From NCBI GenBank assembly GCA_963576765.1, contig OY755207.1, positions 19,536,760 through 19,600,759 of the forward strand: 64,000 nt of DNA. The letters run 5' to 3'. Source of the stretch: Draba incana (lineage: Eukaryota > Streptophyta > Magnoliopsida > Brassicales > Brassicaceae). Position numbers and translations under genes: made by a program. The notes beneath the pieces are model-generated. The model saw only the letters and a program-made list of their open reading frames with translations. It did no database searches and was not told the origin of the DNA. This document shows positions 1 to 10,225 of the stretch, in pieces. How positions within the stretch are numbered: position 1 is the stretch's first letter; every line of letters starts with the position of its first letter.

Positions 1-593
1 TGTCCGATTGATTAAGTAACACGCGGTCATGACCGCATCTCCCCAAAAACGCCTTGGCACATTCATGTGAAACATCATGGCTCTTGAAACCTCCATTAGG
101 TGGTTGTGGAGTATATGGACAAGTTGTTTGATGCAAAATGCCAAGCTTAGATAGGTGTTCTTTAAATCGGTTGCTCATGTATTCACCACCATTATCTGTT
201 ATAAATATCTTAATCTTGGCATTGTATTGGTTAGCAATATAAGTTTGAAAATTCACAAATGCATCAAAGACTCTATCCTTAGAGGGTAAAAAAGTAAGCC
301 ATGTGTATTTTTATTTTTCATCAATGAATGTGACAAAGTATTTATTCTTATCTCTAGATGAGCAAGGTGAGGTCCAAACATCCGAATGCACAAGATCAAA
401 GCAATTTTCATAAACGGTAGATGACTTAGTAAAAACGGATTTGCAATGTTTTTCAAGAATACAAGATTCACAAGACAATTGATCAAAGACATCATTGGGA
501 AGCATTATTTCAAGAGCCCGAGAATGGGGATGTCCTACTCTAGCATGCCATATTGCATTATTTGCTTTTCCTAAACAAGTTTGAAATCATCTC
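1..593 (-). pseudogene. Copia pre-integrase/integrase fragment, left edge cut by window
   Basis: Read on the minus strand from 593 to 1, this encodes the pre-integrase zinc-finger end (CESCI...KHC) and the integrase core start (NKYFVTFIDEK), and reaches the GDAVM region at the window edge. The frame changes near 300-310, so the reading frame is broken. gag and protease are absent: the coding part abuts a non-coding leader at about 593, which implies a deletion of the 5' coding half. It is close in sequence to the copia integrases of C, F, A and B. The rest of pol lies beyond base 1. Confidence 0.8.
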
Positions 594-1035
594 TGATTCC
601 TAAACCGGTTTGATCATTTTCAAAAAAAAAAAAAACGTTTCCTTTTTAAAAATACACAAAATTCGGTTTTCAAAGAAACACAAAGTTTTCAAATTTTTGA
701 ACTTTTTTTTTTGAAATCAAACCTTTTCAAAACATTTTACAAACTCTTTTAGATTTTGAAAAGAAAGATTTTTCAAATATTTTCTTAAAAATAAACAAAA
801 CCCAATTTAAGGGAAAACACAACTTTCATAACCGAAGGTTTTAATAACCAAAACTTTTAAAACATTTTGCAGCAGAAATCTACTAGAATTTTTGTTGGAT
901 TAAGCGCATAACGAAGATAGAAACATCCTTATAACGATTCAACCCAACAAATCAAAGAAATCAAAATTTTCTAACTTTTGAAAAATAAAACCGAAACTCC
1001 AAATCTCTAACCCAAGAGCTTATGCTCTGATACCA
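594..1035 (-). other. Non-coding 5' leader and primer-binding site
   Basis: This AT-rich, non-coding leader resembles the leader of element N (about 60,700-61,089). It has an A-run at about 607-621. It carries a degraded copy of the leader hairpin (GTTGGATT at 894-901, AACCCAAC at 941-948, AAGCGCATAA between). The sequence GCTCTGATACCA at 1024-1035 is the reverse complement of TGGTATCAGAGC, the initiator-Met tRNA primer-binding site. It directly abuts the LTR that starts at 1036, so the element reads on the minus strand. Confidence 0.75.
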
Positions 1036-2021
1036 TGTTGGAATTTGATGAGTCTAAGCTAATCTATGAAGAACAAACACCGAAGTGTCTTTGATAAAAG
1101 GATCCACACAAACCGGTTTATACAAAACCGAGTATTACATGTGTGGAGAGATTTGGAGTGAAATAAGAAAGATTAAGATGAAAATAAACTTAATAATAAT
1201 ATGGGTTCAATCCTAAATGGATATCACCGTAAACACCTTAATCACCTAAGTTCTACATTGAAAATACTTAGAAAAGCTTAAGTAAAATAAAAGAGAAATA
1301 AATATAAGAACAAGAGTTTTCTCTCTTTTTATTGATACTTGGATACCTACAAATGAATCTTACAACTTGTATTTATAGAGGAAAAATCAGAATTAAAAGT
1401 AATAATAAATATAAAATCAAAATAGAATAGTTGACCAAATTTGAATTTGGTCAACTGTGCCTAACGACACTATTTTGTACGGACGGCTCCAGGCCGATCT
1501 TGGTGCCAGACGCGGGACGGATCGGGACAGCACGGATGCGGGACGAAGATCAGCACGTGAGGACTCGGGATTGGACACGGATCAGTACGCGGGGACTCGG
1601 ACGCGGGACGCGGATCAGGACGGTGACCCGCATGTTTATCCGTTTTACTCGGGTCGGGTAAACGGATAAACACGCGAATCCTAGATCTTCTTTGGATCTG
1701 CGTGTCTTCCATCAGGATGCGTTTCCTCGGTCATTCTTGAACCCGCGGGATGAGTGTCTCGGTCCTATGACACGAGGATCGGCCGGATCAGTACATGGTC
1801 GATCCAAATTTTCCCAACTTCCATTTTTCACCATTTTCTCGTGCGGCCTTCTTCGTTCCTCATGCGGCCTCACTCCATCTTATCTTGAATGGCCTAGATT
1901 ACCACTTACCAAGCCTTGAACATGCTTGTCCTTCCATTCCCCAAAGTTATCCGAATATTGCTTTCTTTAAGGGCAACTTGGTTTCTTCTCTTGAGCACCT
2001 TTGTGTTCTCCTTGTTTAACA
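1036..2021 (-). repeat. LTR (986 bp) shared between two tandem internal regions
   Basis: It starts TGTTGGAATTTG and ends GTTTAACA on the plus strand. A primer-binding site lies on its left and a polypurine tract (reverse complement of GCGGGGGAG) on its right, so it serves as 5' LTR for the left internal region and 3' LTR for the right one. A minus-strand TATA box lies near 1371-1380. A palindrome of W-box type (GTTGACCAAATT/AATTTGGTCAAC, 2-nt spacer) lies at about 1431-1456. A CG-rich block at 1480-1700 contains a GTTTATCCG/CGGATAAAC inverted repeat. The solo LTR at 18533-19744 is the same family in the opposite orientation. Confidence 0.85.
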
Positions 2022-2290
2022 CTCCCCCGCAAGTTAATACGCAGATGAAGCGAAGTATTAACTTGGAGATACAAGGAGAGACCTCATTAAAACCTTAGTG
2101 GGAAAACCCTTTGGGACAAAACCACATTAAGGAAAAAGAGTATCAATCCAAGATCTTAAGGGTTTTAAACCAAGATCTTGAGCTTCACCTCGGCTCCTCT
2201 TTGTTCCACCTTGGTCTTGCTCTTCTTCTTTGAGCTTCGGCCTCAACTTATCCGTGATAGCTTCGGCCTTGCTTCTTCTCTTGAGTGACC
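2022..2290 (-). other. Polypurine tract and 3' non-coding region with two hairpins
   Basis: The polypurine tract complement is at 2022-2029. It is followed by inverted arms CAAGTTAATAC (2030-2040) and GTATTAACTTG (2055-2065), a perfect 11-bp stem. A second imperfect stem around 2092-2132 (CCTTA...TTAAGG) encloses AAAACCC..TGGGACAAAA. The part at about 2128-2280 resembles the 3' non-coding region of N (57,600-57,800). At about 2290 it joins copia coding sequence of C without a visible target duplication, so this is a deletion or recombination junction. Confidence 0.65.
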
Positions 2291-2562
2291 TTTCTAATAT
2301 GAATCGGATGAGCAACGGCTTGATAGTTGTAGTATACTCGACTCTCTTTTCATTGAGAGAGATCTTTCCTTATCCTTGTGCATCTTCTAAGAGTCGGGGC
2401 CGGGTCAACATTCTCGTCCTCTTGTTCCATCTCTTGCCTACTACCCGGATCTATCAACATTGTACCATCCTCTTGAGTTAATTATTGTTCCATAGAAGTG
2501 TCTTCTTGATCATTACCAATGTCTTGAGCTTCGGGTGTCGATACTTGAGCCGGAGGCAATGT
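2291..2562 (-). pseudogene. Copia element C: linker before reverse transcriptase (fragment)
   Basis: The minus strand reads the acidic linker between integrase and reverse transcriptase and the start of the RT region (conserved YYNYQAVAHPIQ-like segment near 2300-2340). Reverse transcriptase and RNase H are missing, removed at the junction near 2290. Its right end, AATGT at 2558-2562, is the target duplication of element A. The same gene resumes at 9728, so A was inserted into it. Confidence 0.7.
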
Positions 2563-3265
2563 TATTGACCTTGGCACCATCAAAATGTGCTAAGGGAAAA
2601 TAAAGATGTGATCGGAAGATTAAATTCGGGTCAGAGTCATCAAACCGCGGATAATATCTCTCGAGACGTGGGACGATGGAGCCTCGACCCGCAGCACGCA
2701 GTATCGATGCCAGACGCGGATCAGTACGTGGAGAGGATCCAAGAACAGACGGAACGGATGGTCTCGGCAACAGAGTGACATCAGGACGAGAGATGTCGTC
2801 CCGCGGTACGAGTGGCAACGAGGCGCGGGACGTAAGCCGCGTACCAAACCGGGTCGCGTAACGGGTTTTCGAATGAACACGCGGATCCTGAATCGGATAA
2901 ATGAGCGGACGCGCGGATCCTTCCCGCATTAACCAAACGCCTTCCCGCGTTGACCATCCTGATGTCACGAGGGACCCTTCCCGCAGCACGATGGCGACGT
3001 GCCTTCCTCGACCCGCGCCTCGATGCTGATAGTGACCACGAGTCGTTTTCTGTCCGAGCCGTTTTGAAGCTTGTGACCGTTTGATTCAAACGGTCCCTTA
3101 CCTATTTTAGATTATCCCAAATCCTATTTAAACATTGTAAAGAACACTTGTAACATTATCTTGAATAAAAATTTCAAGTTCTTATTCTTTATGGTTCAAA
3201 ATACTTAATCTCTCTAAATCTCTCATTCTCTTGTTACTTAATCTTCTATTCTCTAAATTCTTATA
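2563..3265 (+). repeat. 5' LTR of copia A
   Basis: 703 bp. A CG-rich block occupies about 2640-3060. A 21-nt palindrome (GACCGTTTGA, T, TCAAACGGTC) at 3075-3095 lies about 30 bp upstream of the TATA-like TATTTAAA at 3125-3132. The 3' LTR at 9022-9727 differs by several per cent, by eye, with many C/T and G/A differences at CpG sites. Confidence 0.9.
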
Positions 3266-3496
3266 TGGTATCAGAGCGTGTTTGATCTTTGTGACCTCAA
3301 TACTCTCATAATCTTAATCTTCCATTCTCAATCTCTCAATAATCTTCCCGATTTGTGGGTTTTCTTTAATTCGTTAGACCAAATCGTTATATAGAGATTT
3401 TCATTCTCTTTATGCGCTTGATTTAACATACATATCAGTTAATCCCAAATCATCTCTAAAAACTTCAAGCTTTCATTCAAAAATAAATAAGAAAAG

Positions 3497-4188
3497 ATGA
3501 GTGGATAACTCTAAACCATTGGTGATTCCGGTTACTCTCAAGGGAGATAACTACTTGTTGTGGTCAAGAACCACAAAGATAGCTCTATGTGGCCGAGGGT
3601 TGTGGAACCACATCGATACTTCATCCAAACCGGTGTATGATTCATCCGAAGAAGAAGATGAAGATTCCATAAAGGAGAGAGAAGCAAAGTGGTTCGAAGA
3701 GGACCAAACCGTGTTGGCCATTCTTCAAAATGGTCTTGAGGCCCCCATTCTTGAGGCGTATTCTTATTGTGAAACGGCGGAGGAGCGATGGGAAACATTG
3801 AGGAACGTTTATGGAAATGTTTCGAACTTATATCGGGTGTATGAAGTGAAGAAAGCGATCAACAATCTTCATCAAGAGGATATGGAATTTACCAACCACT
3901 TTGGTAAATATTGATCTCTTTGGGCCGAGCTTGAAATGTTGAGACCTAGCTCCATTGATCCAAAGGTGCTAAATGAAAGAAAAGAGCAAGACAAGGTCTT
4001 TGGGTTACTACTCACCTTGAATCCGGCTTTCAATGATCTCATCAAGCACATCCTTAGATCGGAGAAGCTCCCAAGTCTAGAAGACGTGTGTTCACAAATC
4101 CAAAGAGAACAAGGTTCTCAAGGACTCTTTGGTAGTAAGGAGGAGCTTCCAACGGCGAACAAGGGGGTTTACAACCGATTCGATAATT
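3497..4188 (+). pseudogene. Copia A gag, N-terminal part
   Basis: This encodes the copia gag (UBN2-like) domain: NYLLWSRTTKIALCGRGLW near the N-terminus and the NNLHQEDMEF and LNERKEQDKVFGLLL motifs further on. Relative to the copy in B, a small deletion just after the ATG at 3497 makes that start run into a stop at once. An in-frame TGA at 3912-3914 replaces an Arg codon after FGKY. The frame then continues to 4188, where the solo LTR insertion cuts it. The zinc knuckle is on the other side of the insertion. Confidence 0.85.
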
Positions 4189-5377
4189 GATATGCTCAAA
4201 TTTCCTTTGAACTACTCTCTCAAATTAAGAGATCAATTGTAGCACTTAAGGTTATCGAATCCACAGGGAATCAGGGACACAATAGATTATTACTTTCAGA
4301 CTAAGCTAGGCAAACTATAATGTATGGAAAACCAAATAAAACAAGCAAGCAGGATAATAAGCTTTAAATCAATGAAGATAAAAGCTAGGTTCAGGGAAAT
4401 CTCAGGAGAATCAGAATTGCAGATGATAAATAAAAGCTAGGATTATTAATGCTCTTGTTCCTAAACATGCACACGAAAGTAAAACAAGCCAGCTGTCGCT
4501 GCGAATGTTTTCTATGAATAAATCCTAGAAAGCCAAATTCCTTTGCGAATCCTATGAATCTAAACAAGCATTAAAGATCAGGCACAATTGTTTACAAAAC
4601 CCTAAACCAAATCCCTTTGCGAATAGGAATTTTGCTCATCAAAGACTAGTTCAGGAAATCAATCAAACTCTCGTTTCTATTAATTATCCTAAGATCAGAT
4701 TCAAGGTAGCTAATCAAGAATCAGCAATAAACACAAGTCAAGATGAAGAATATTCTAATGATATTATCCTAACAGGAAATCAGATCTAACAATTCATCAA
4801 AACCCTTGAAATCCCTAAACCTAACAAAGAAATTACTCAGACATGTTTAATGAAGCACAAAACATCTTTATTAGAGATATCTCTTAAGAGTAATTCTAAA
4901 CACAATAAAATAAAGCTTAAGCCTAAACAATGGCCGTAAATACGTATATATAGGGTTCCGAACCGTCATAGATCACAAAAGTAAACATCTGGAGTCTTCG
5001 GGCTTCGAACGGGCTTCTTTGATTAAGTTTCGGGCTTGACAGAACAGGGTGTCGATCGACACTAAAGGTGGTGTCGATCGACACTCATGGTGGTGTCGAT
5101 CGACACCAATCTTCAAATCGGCTTCTTTTGTTCCAGTAACTAACGTGTCGATCGACACACTTCATCAGTGTCGATCGACACAGATTCAAAATCTTGGTTC
5201 CGAATTTGCATTTTGCCACTTCACTCCGTGAATGCTCCAAAACCTCCAGTAGACATCTTTTATGCTCCAGACGGTCCAGTTCTTGTAAAGACACTAAAAC
5301 AATACCAAAAACACCAAAAGACACTAAAACATGGACTTATATCATGGTTGAAAACCGGTAAAAGCCATGATATATCA
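4189..5377 (-). mobile_element. Solo LTR of an Athila-like gypsy element
   Basis: 1189 bp, starting TGATATGC and ending ATGATATATCA, flanked by the target duplication ATAAT (4184-4188 and 5378-5382). It has no internal region, so it is a solo LTR. The orientation is inferred from the related LTR at 62481-63728, which carries a polypurine tract on its right. Five perfect GTGTCGATCGACAC palindromes lie at 5049-5062, 5071-5084, 5093-5106, 5145-5158 and 5168-5181. A minus-strand TATA (CTATATATA) lies near 4944-4953. The block reading TATCGAATCCACAGGGAA near 4253 is typical of Athila/Tat-type LTRs. Family assignment is inferred. Confidence 0.8.
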
Positions 5378-5382
5378 ATAAT

Positions 5383-6190
5383 CGTGGGAACAAAGGAGGC
5401 TATGGTAACAATCGGCCGGGCTCAAAGGCGAGGTGTGAACATTGTAAGGGAAGACATACCAAGGAGACTTGTTGGATCCTTCATCCGGAACTCAAGCAAA
5501 GTTGGTGGATCGACTACCCGAGGAATCCGAGAGCAAATTACACCACGGCCTAGTCCCAATCGGATCGTCTAAGCAAGGTAAGGAGGCCAACCAAGGAGAT
5601 TATGTGAGAAAATCGGACTTGGAGGCACTAATCAAAGCCTTTGCCACACAAAAGGAATCCGGTAAAACTTACTTTACACATACTCCTAGCAGTTCCCTAG
5701 TGGTTGATTCGGGAGCATCCCATCACATGATTAGTAATTCTAGGATGCTTGATAATATTGAATCAACTAATGGAAATGTGATGATCGCTAATGGTGATAA
5801 TATACCCATAAAAGGAATTGGAACTTTGAAAGTCTTTCATAAAGAATCTAAATCTTTTTATATGCCGACTTTTACATCTAACTTACTTTCGGTGAAGAGA
5901 GCTACTAAAGATTTGAATTGTTATGCAATCTTTGGTCCTAATGATGTTCATTTTCAGGATATTGATTCCGGAAAGATTATTGGAGAGGGTGGAACCAAAG
6001 ATGATCTCTATGTTCTTGAAGATTTTTCACCTAGCTCTTTTTCGTTTAAATCTTGTTTAGGAGTTGCTAATAATGCGATATGGCATGCTAGATTAGGACA
6101 TCCTCATTCTAGAGCGTTTGAATTAATGTTACCAAATGTTTACTTTGATCATAAGAGTTGTGAATCTTGCATTCTTGGTAAACATTGTAA
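5383..6190 (+). pseudogene. Copia A gag C-terminus, protease and pre-integrase
   Basis: It resumes gag with a zinc knuckle of form C-X2-C-X3-H-X4-C (CEHCKGRHTKETC, about 5433-5471), then a stop and frame change near 5550-5575 where B has a few more bases. The protease active site VVDSGASHHMIS is at about 5702-5737. The pre-integrase domain carries WHARLGHPHSRAF and CESCILGKHC. An extra A in the A-run near 6190 shifts the frame into the downstream pol frame. Compared with B, 33 nt are also missing near 6225 (an in-frame loss of 11 codons). Confidence 0.85.
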
Positions 6191-6191
6191 A

Positions 6192-8874
6192 AAAGGTTTT
6201 TCCGAAATCTACTACTATATATGAGAAATCACCATGCTTATCTAGGGATAATAACAAGTATTTTGTAACATTTATAGATGAAAAATCAAAATATACTTGG
6301 ATCACCCTATTACCATCAAAAGATTGTGTTCTTGAGGCATTCATAAACTTTCAAACTTATGTTACAAACCAATTCAATGCCAAGATCAAAAATTTTAGAA
6401 CAGATAATGGAGGAGAATATACAAGCCATCGATTCAAAAAACACCTCTCTAAGTATGGCATCTTGCATCAAACAAGTTGTCCATACACTCCTCAACAAAA
6501 TGGAGTGGCCGAACGGAAGAATCGCCACTTGATGGAGGTGTCTCGAGCCATGATGTTTCACATGAACGTGCCTAAGAGATTTTGGGGTGATGCGGTCATG
6601 ATGGCGTGCTATTTGATCAACCGAATCCCAACCAAAATTCTTGAGGACATCTCACCGTTTGAGGTACTTAATAACACTAGACCTTCTATTGAACATCTAA
6701 GGGTTTTTGGGTGTGTTAGTTTTGTCCTAGTTCCCGGTGAGTTGCGGACAAAGCTAGATGCAAAAAACACAAGGTGTATGTTCATTGGATACTCCACTAC
6801 CCAAAAGGGATACAAATGTTATGATCCAAGTTCAAGGAGAACATTTGTGTCCAAGGATGTAAAGTTTATGGAGGAAAAGAGCTACTATGGAACCGACAAG
6901 AAATATGAACTACGGGAGTTTGCAAGCTCTACGGATTATATTGCTCATTTGAGGTTCCTCCTCCAACACCTTGGCAATCCGGAAGCACCAAAGGCTAGAG
7001 AAAGTGAAGCACCTCCGGTCCAAGAAGAGAATAACCAAGAGACGAATGATGAGAGTGTTCCGAATGGTCAAGAAGAGATGGTTAGTAATGATGAGCTCTC
7101 CGGTGTTCAAGAACAAGATCTCGATGACGGTGAATCAATAGTTGAAGAGGAACCAAGGGGACCAGTTCTTAGGAGAAGCACAAGACTCAAGAAGGATTCG
7201 TCCACATGGAAAGAGAATAGAGTATACTACAACAATCAAGTCGTTGCTCATCCTATTCAAGCGGTTTGTTCACTCGCCCTCTTACTTTCCTTTCATCAAG
7301 CCTTCCTTGTGAAGATAGATGAACATTCGATTCCGAAGACATATGAAGAGGCGATGGAAGAAGAACATTGGGTTGAAGCGGTTAATGATGAGGTTGGTGC
7401 TATGATCAAGAATCACACTTGGGATGAAGCCGATCTTCCGTTTGGAAAAAAAGCGGTTAGCTCTAAATGGGTCTTCACCCTTAAGTTCTTGAGCAATAGA
7501 GACCTGGAACGACACAAGGCTCGGTTAGTGGCTAGAGGCTTCACACAAACCTATGGAGATGATTATACAGATACCTTCGCTCTGGTGGCTAAGCTACACA
7601 CAATAAGGGTTGTATTCTCTTTGGCGATTAATTTGGATTGGGAGTTGTGGCAAATGGACGTGAAGAACGCTTTCCTTCAAGGAGATCTTGAAGAAGAGGT
7701 TTACATGACTCCACCACCCGGTCTAGAGAACACCATTGCTCCCGGAAAGGTTCTTCAGCTAAGGAAAGCCATCTATGGTCTTAAACAATCTCCAAGGGCT
7801 TGGTACAAGAAGCTAAGTTCGACCCTCAAGGAAAAGGGCTTCAAGAAGTGTGAATTGGATCACACACTCTTTACTCTACAAGGACCGAAGGGAATGGTGG
7901 TTGTCTTGATCTATGTGGATGATATGATAATTTCCGGTGATGATAAGCAAGGGATTCAAGACACTAAGGAGTTCTTAAAATTGTTCTTTGAAATCAAGGA
8001 TCTAGGAGAGTTGAAATATATCCTTGGGATCGAAGTGTGTAGATTCAAGAACGGGTTGCACATCTCACAAAGGAAGTATACTTTGGATTTGCTCAAGGAG
8101 ACCGGGAAGCTTGCCTCTAAACCGGCAAAGACACCACTTGAGGAAGGTTACAAGGCCGATCGAAAGGGGGAGAACGAAGATGAAATGTATGAGGATCCAT
8201 CTCAATATAGAAAGCTTGTTGGAAAGCTGATCTATCTAACTCTCACTAGGCCGGATCTTTGTTTTGCGGTCAACCAAGTAAGTCAACATACGAAGGAACC
8301 TAAGGTTTTTCATTGGAATATAGTGGACCGAATACTTCGGTATCTTAAAGGGAGTGTTGGCCAAGGCATTTGGATGGGAAGAAATGAATACACCGAAGTC
8401 ATTGGGTATTGTGATGCGGATTGGGCCGGAGACCGAAACGATAGAAGATCAACGACCGGTTATGAAACATTCATTGGTGGGAACTTGGTGACTTGGAGAA
8501 CTAAGAAGCAAAAGTCGGTCCCATGTTCAAGTGCGGAGGCCGAGTATCGGGCAATAAAGAAGTTGACCAATGAGCTCACTTGGTTAAGAGGCATTCTAGC
8601 ACATATGGGGATCGAGACCACCAACCCGATGGTAATGCATTGTGACAACCAAGCCACAATCCACATAGCGACCAACTCGGTGTTCCATGAACGGACGAAG
8701 CATATTGAGATCGATTGCCATAAGGTTCGGAAAAAGATCGAGCAAGGATGGACGCTTCCATGTTTTACAAGAAGTGAAGACCAAGTAGCGGATATCTTCA
8801 CCAAGGCCGCGAGTCTTAAGGTTTACAACCGTCTCTTTAGCAAGCTTGGGCTCGTTGATCTCACGCGTCCGTGA
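6192..8874 (+). CDS. Copia A integrase-reverse transcriptase-RNase H
   Basis: This is the longest open copia pol in the window, nearly 900 codons, ending at TGA 8872-8874. Domains in order: integrase core (FRTDNGGEYTS, then QQNGVAERKNRHLMEV), an acidic linker with an LRRSTR motif, reverse transcriptase (WQMDVKNAFLQGDLEEEVYM, then the catalytic box YVDD at about 7913-7924), and RNase H (GYCDADWAGD, SSAEAEYRA, HERTKHIEIDCHKVR). The catalytic motifs of RT and RNase H look intact. It is cut off from gag and protease by the frameshift near 6190, so it is not part of a working polyprotein. Confidence 0.9.
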
Positions 8875-8910
8875 GAAGATTCCTTACTTGCAATCATCAC
8901 ACTATTTTTT

Positions 8911-9021
8911 CCTTAGCAAAGTTTTGTCCCACATGGTTTTCTTTGTTAAGGTTTTTAATGAGGTGATGGTTGCGGGTTTTCAAGTTAAGCATAAATCCGT
9001 TATGTTTAACTTGAGGGGGAG
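8911..9021 (+). promoter_or_regulatory. 3' stem-loops and polypurine tract of copia A
   Basis: Stem I is CCTTAGCAAAG (8911-8921) with CTTTGTTAAGG (8941-8951), loop TTTTGTCCCACATGGTTTT. Stem II is CAAGTTAAGCATAA (8981-8994) with TTATGTTTAACTTG (9000-9013), loop ATCCG. The polypurine tract GAGGGGGAG follows immediately and primes plus-strand synthesis at the LTR edge. Equivalent paired arms occur in F, E, D, G, N and B. Confidence 0.75.
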
Positions 9022-9727
9022 TATTGACCTTGGCACCATCAATATGTGCTAAGGGAAAATAAAGATGTGATCGGAAGATTAAATTCGGGTCGGAGTCATC
9101 TAACCGCGGATCAGATCTCTCGAGACGTGGGACGATGGAGCCTCGACCCACAGCACGCAACATTGATGCCAGATGCGGATCAGTACGTAGAGAGGATCCA
9201 AGGACAGACGGAACGGATGGTCTCGGCAACAGAGTGACATCAGGACGAGAGATGTCGTCCCGCGGTACGAGTAGCAACGAGGCACGGGACGTAAGCCGCG
9301 TACCGAAGAACCGGGTCACGTAACGGGTCTTTGGATAAACACGCGGATCCTGAATCGGGTAAAGGGGCGGACATGCGGATCCTTCCTGCATTGACCAAAC
9401 GCCTTCCCACGTTGACCGTCTTGATGTCACGAGGGACCCTTCCCGCAGCACAATGGCGACGTGCCTTCCTTGACCCGCGCCTCGATGATGATAGTGACCG
9501 CAAGTCGTTTTCTGTCCGAGCCGTTTTGAAGCATGTGACCGTTTGATTCAAACGGTCCCTTACCTATTTTAGATTATCCCAAATCCTATTTAAACATTGT
9601 AAAGAACACTTGTAACATTATCTTGAATAAAATTTTCAAGTTCTTATTCTTTATGGTTCCAAATACTTAATCTCTCTAAATCTCTCATTCTCTTGTTACT
9701 TAATCTTCTATTCTCTAAATTCTTACA
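9022..9727 (+). repeat. 3' LTR of copia A
   Basis: 706 bp, TATTGACC to TTCTTACA, followed by AATGT at 9728-9732. The TATTTAAA TATA-like box is at 9587-9594, with the AACGGTC palindrome about 30 bp upstream. Confidence 0.9.
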
Positions 9728-9732
9728 AATGT

Positions 9733-10225
9733 TACCGCTTCTCCTTGAGTGTCTCTACGCTCATGAGTTCCCAAGTTTTGAAGAAGGAACCGCAAGTTTG
9801 AGCAAAGGTCCGACGGAGTAGACAAATCATCCAAATTCTCCTTAGCATCCGACCCATAATACCCTCTATTTTCAAGAAATTTCACATCTTTTGACACAAT
9901 CTTTTTCCTAGCAATCGGATCATAACCCTTGTAGCCTTTTTGAGTCGTTGCGTATCCAAGGAATATGCATCGTGTGCTCTTTGCTTCTAGCTTGTTTCTA
10001 AGCTCGCCGGGAACTAACACAAAGCAAAGATAACCAAAAACCTTTAGATGCTCAAGAAAAGACTTAGTTTTGTTGATTACCTCAAATGGAGAGTGATCAT
10101 CCAAAAGCTTAGTCGGTGTCTGATTAATTATGTAGCAAGCCGTCATTAAGGCGTCCCCCCAATATCTCTTTGGAACATTCATATGGAACATCATCGATCT
10201 AGACACCTCCATCAAGTGACGGTTC
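9733..10225 (-). pseudogene. Copia C integrase C-terminal part and linker
   Basis: On the minus strand from 10225 this reads MMEVSRSMMFHMNVPKRYWG, then FEVINKTKSFLEHLKVFG and YDPIARKKIVSKDVKF, then the variable linker up to 9733. The frame is open across the piece. It joins 2291-2562 once element A and its AATGT duplication are removed, and joins 15997-16426 once element F and its GGTTC duplication are removed. Confidence 0.85.

Larger units (their letters stand above)
2563..9727 (+). mobile_element. Ty1/copia retrotransposon A, complete with both LTRs, mutated
   Basis: LTRs at 2563-3265 and 9022-9727 both start TATTGACC and end in TTCTTATA or TTCTTACA. The target duplication AATGT is at 2558-2562 and 9728-9732. 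The primer-binding site TGGTATCAGAGC is at 3266-3277 and the polypurine tract (AACTTGAGGGGGAG) at 9008-9021. The internal region encodes gag, protease, integrase, RT and RNase H in that order, as in Ty1/copia. A solo LTR (4189-5377) interrupts gag. Without that insertion the element is about 6.0 kb. It sits in minus-strand copia C. It is the same family as B (21272-32090). Confidence 0.93.

Noticed and set aside
5049..5181. Regularly spaced identical repeats resembling a CRISPR array
   Set aside because: Units are 14-nt palindromes with unequal short spacers inside a plant LTR; no cas genes and a eukaryotic context.
4189..5377. DNA transposon with TGATAT/ATATCA terminal inverted repeats
   Set aside because: The 5-bp duplication, TG...CA ends and the related LTR at 62481-63728 with an adjacent polypurine tract identify it as a solo LTR.
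8897..9451. Antisense ORFs of 150-200 codons in all four A/B LTRs (also 2513-2989, 21078-21701, 31275-31871)
   Set aside because: Other frames of the same CG-rich block are also open, there is no recognisable domain, and the frames run out of the LTR into unrelated sequence. Lack of stops is explained by composition.
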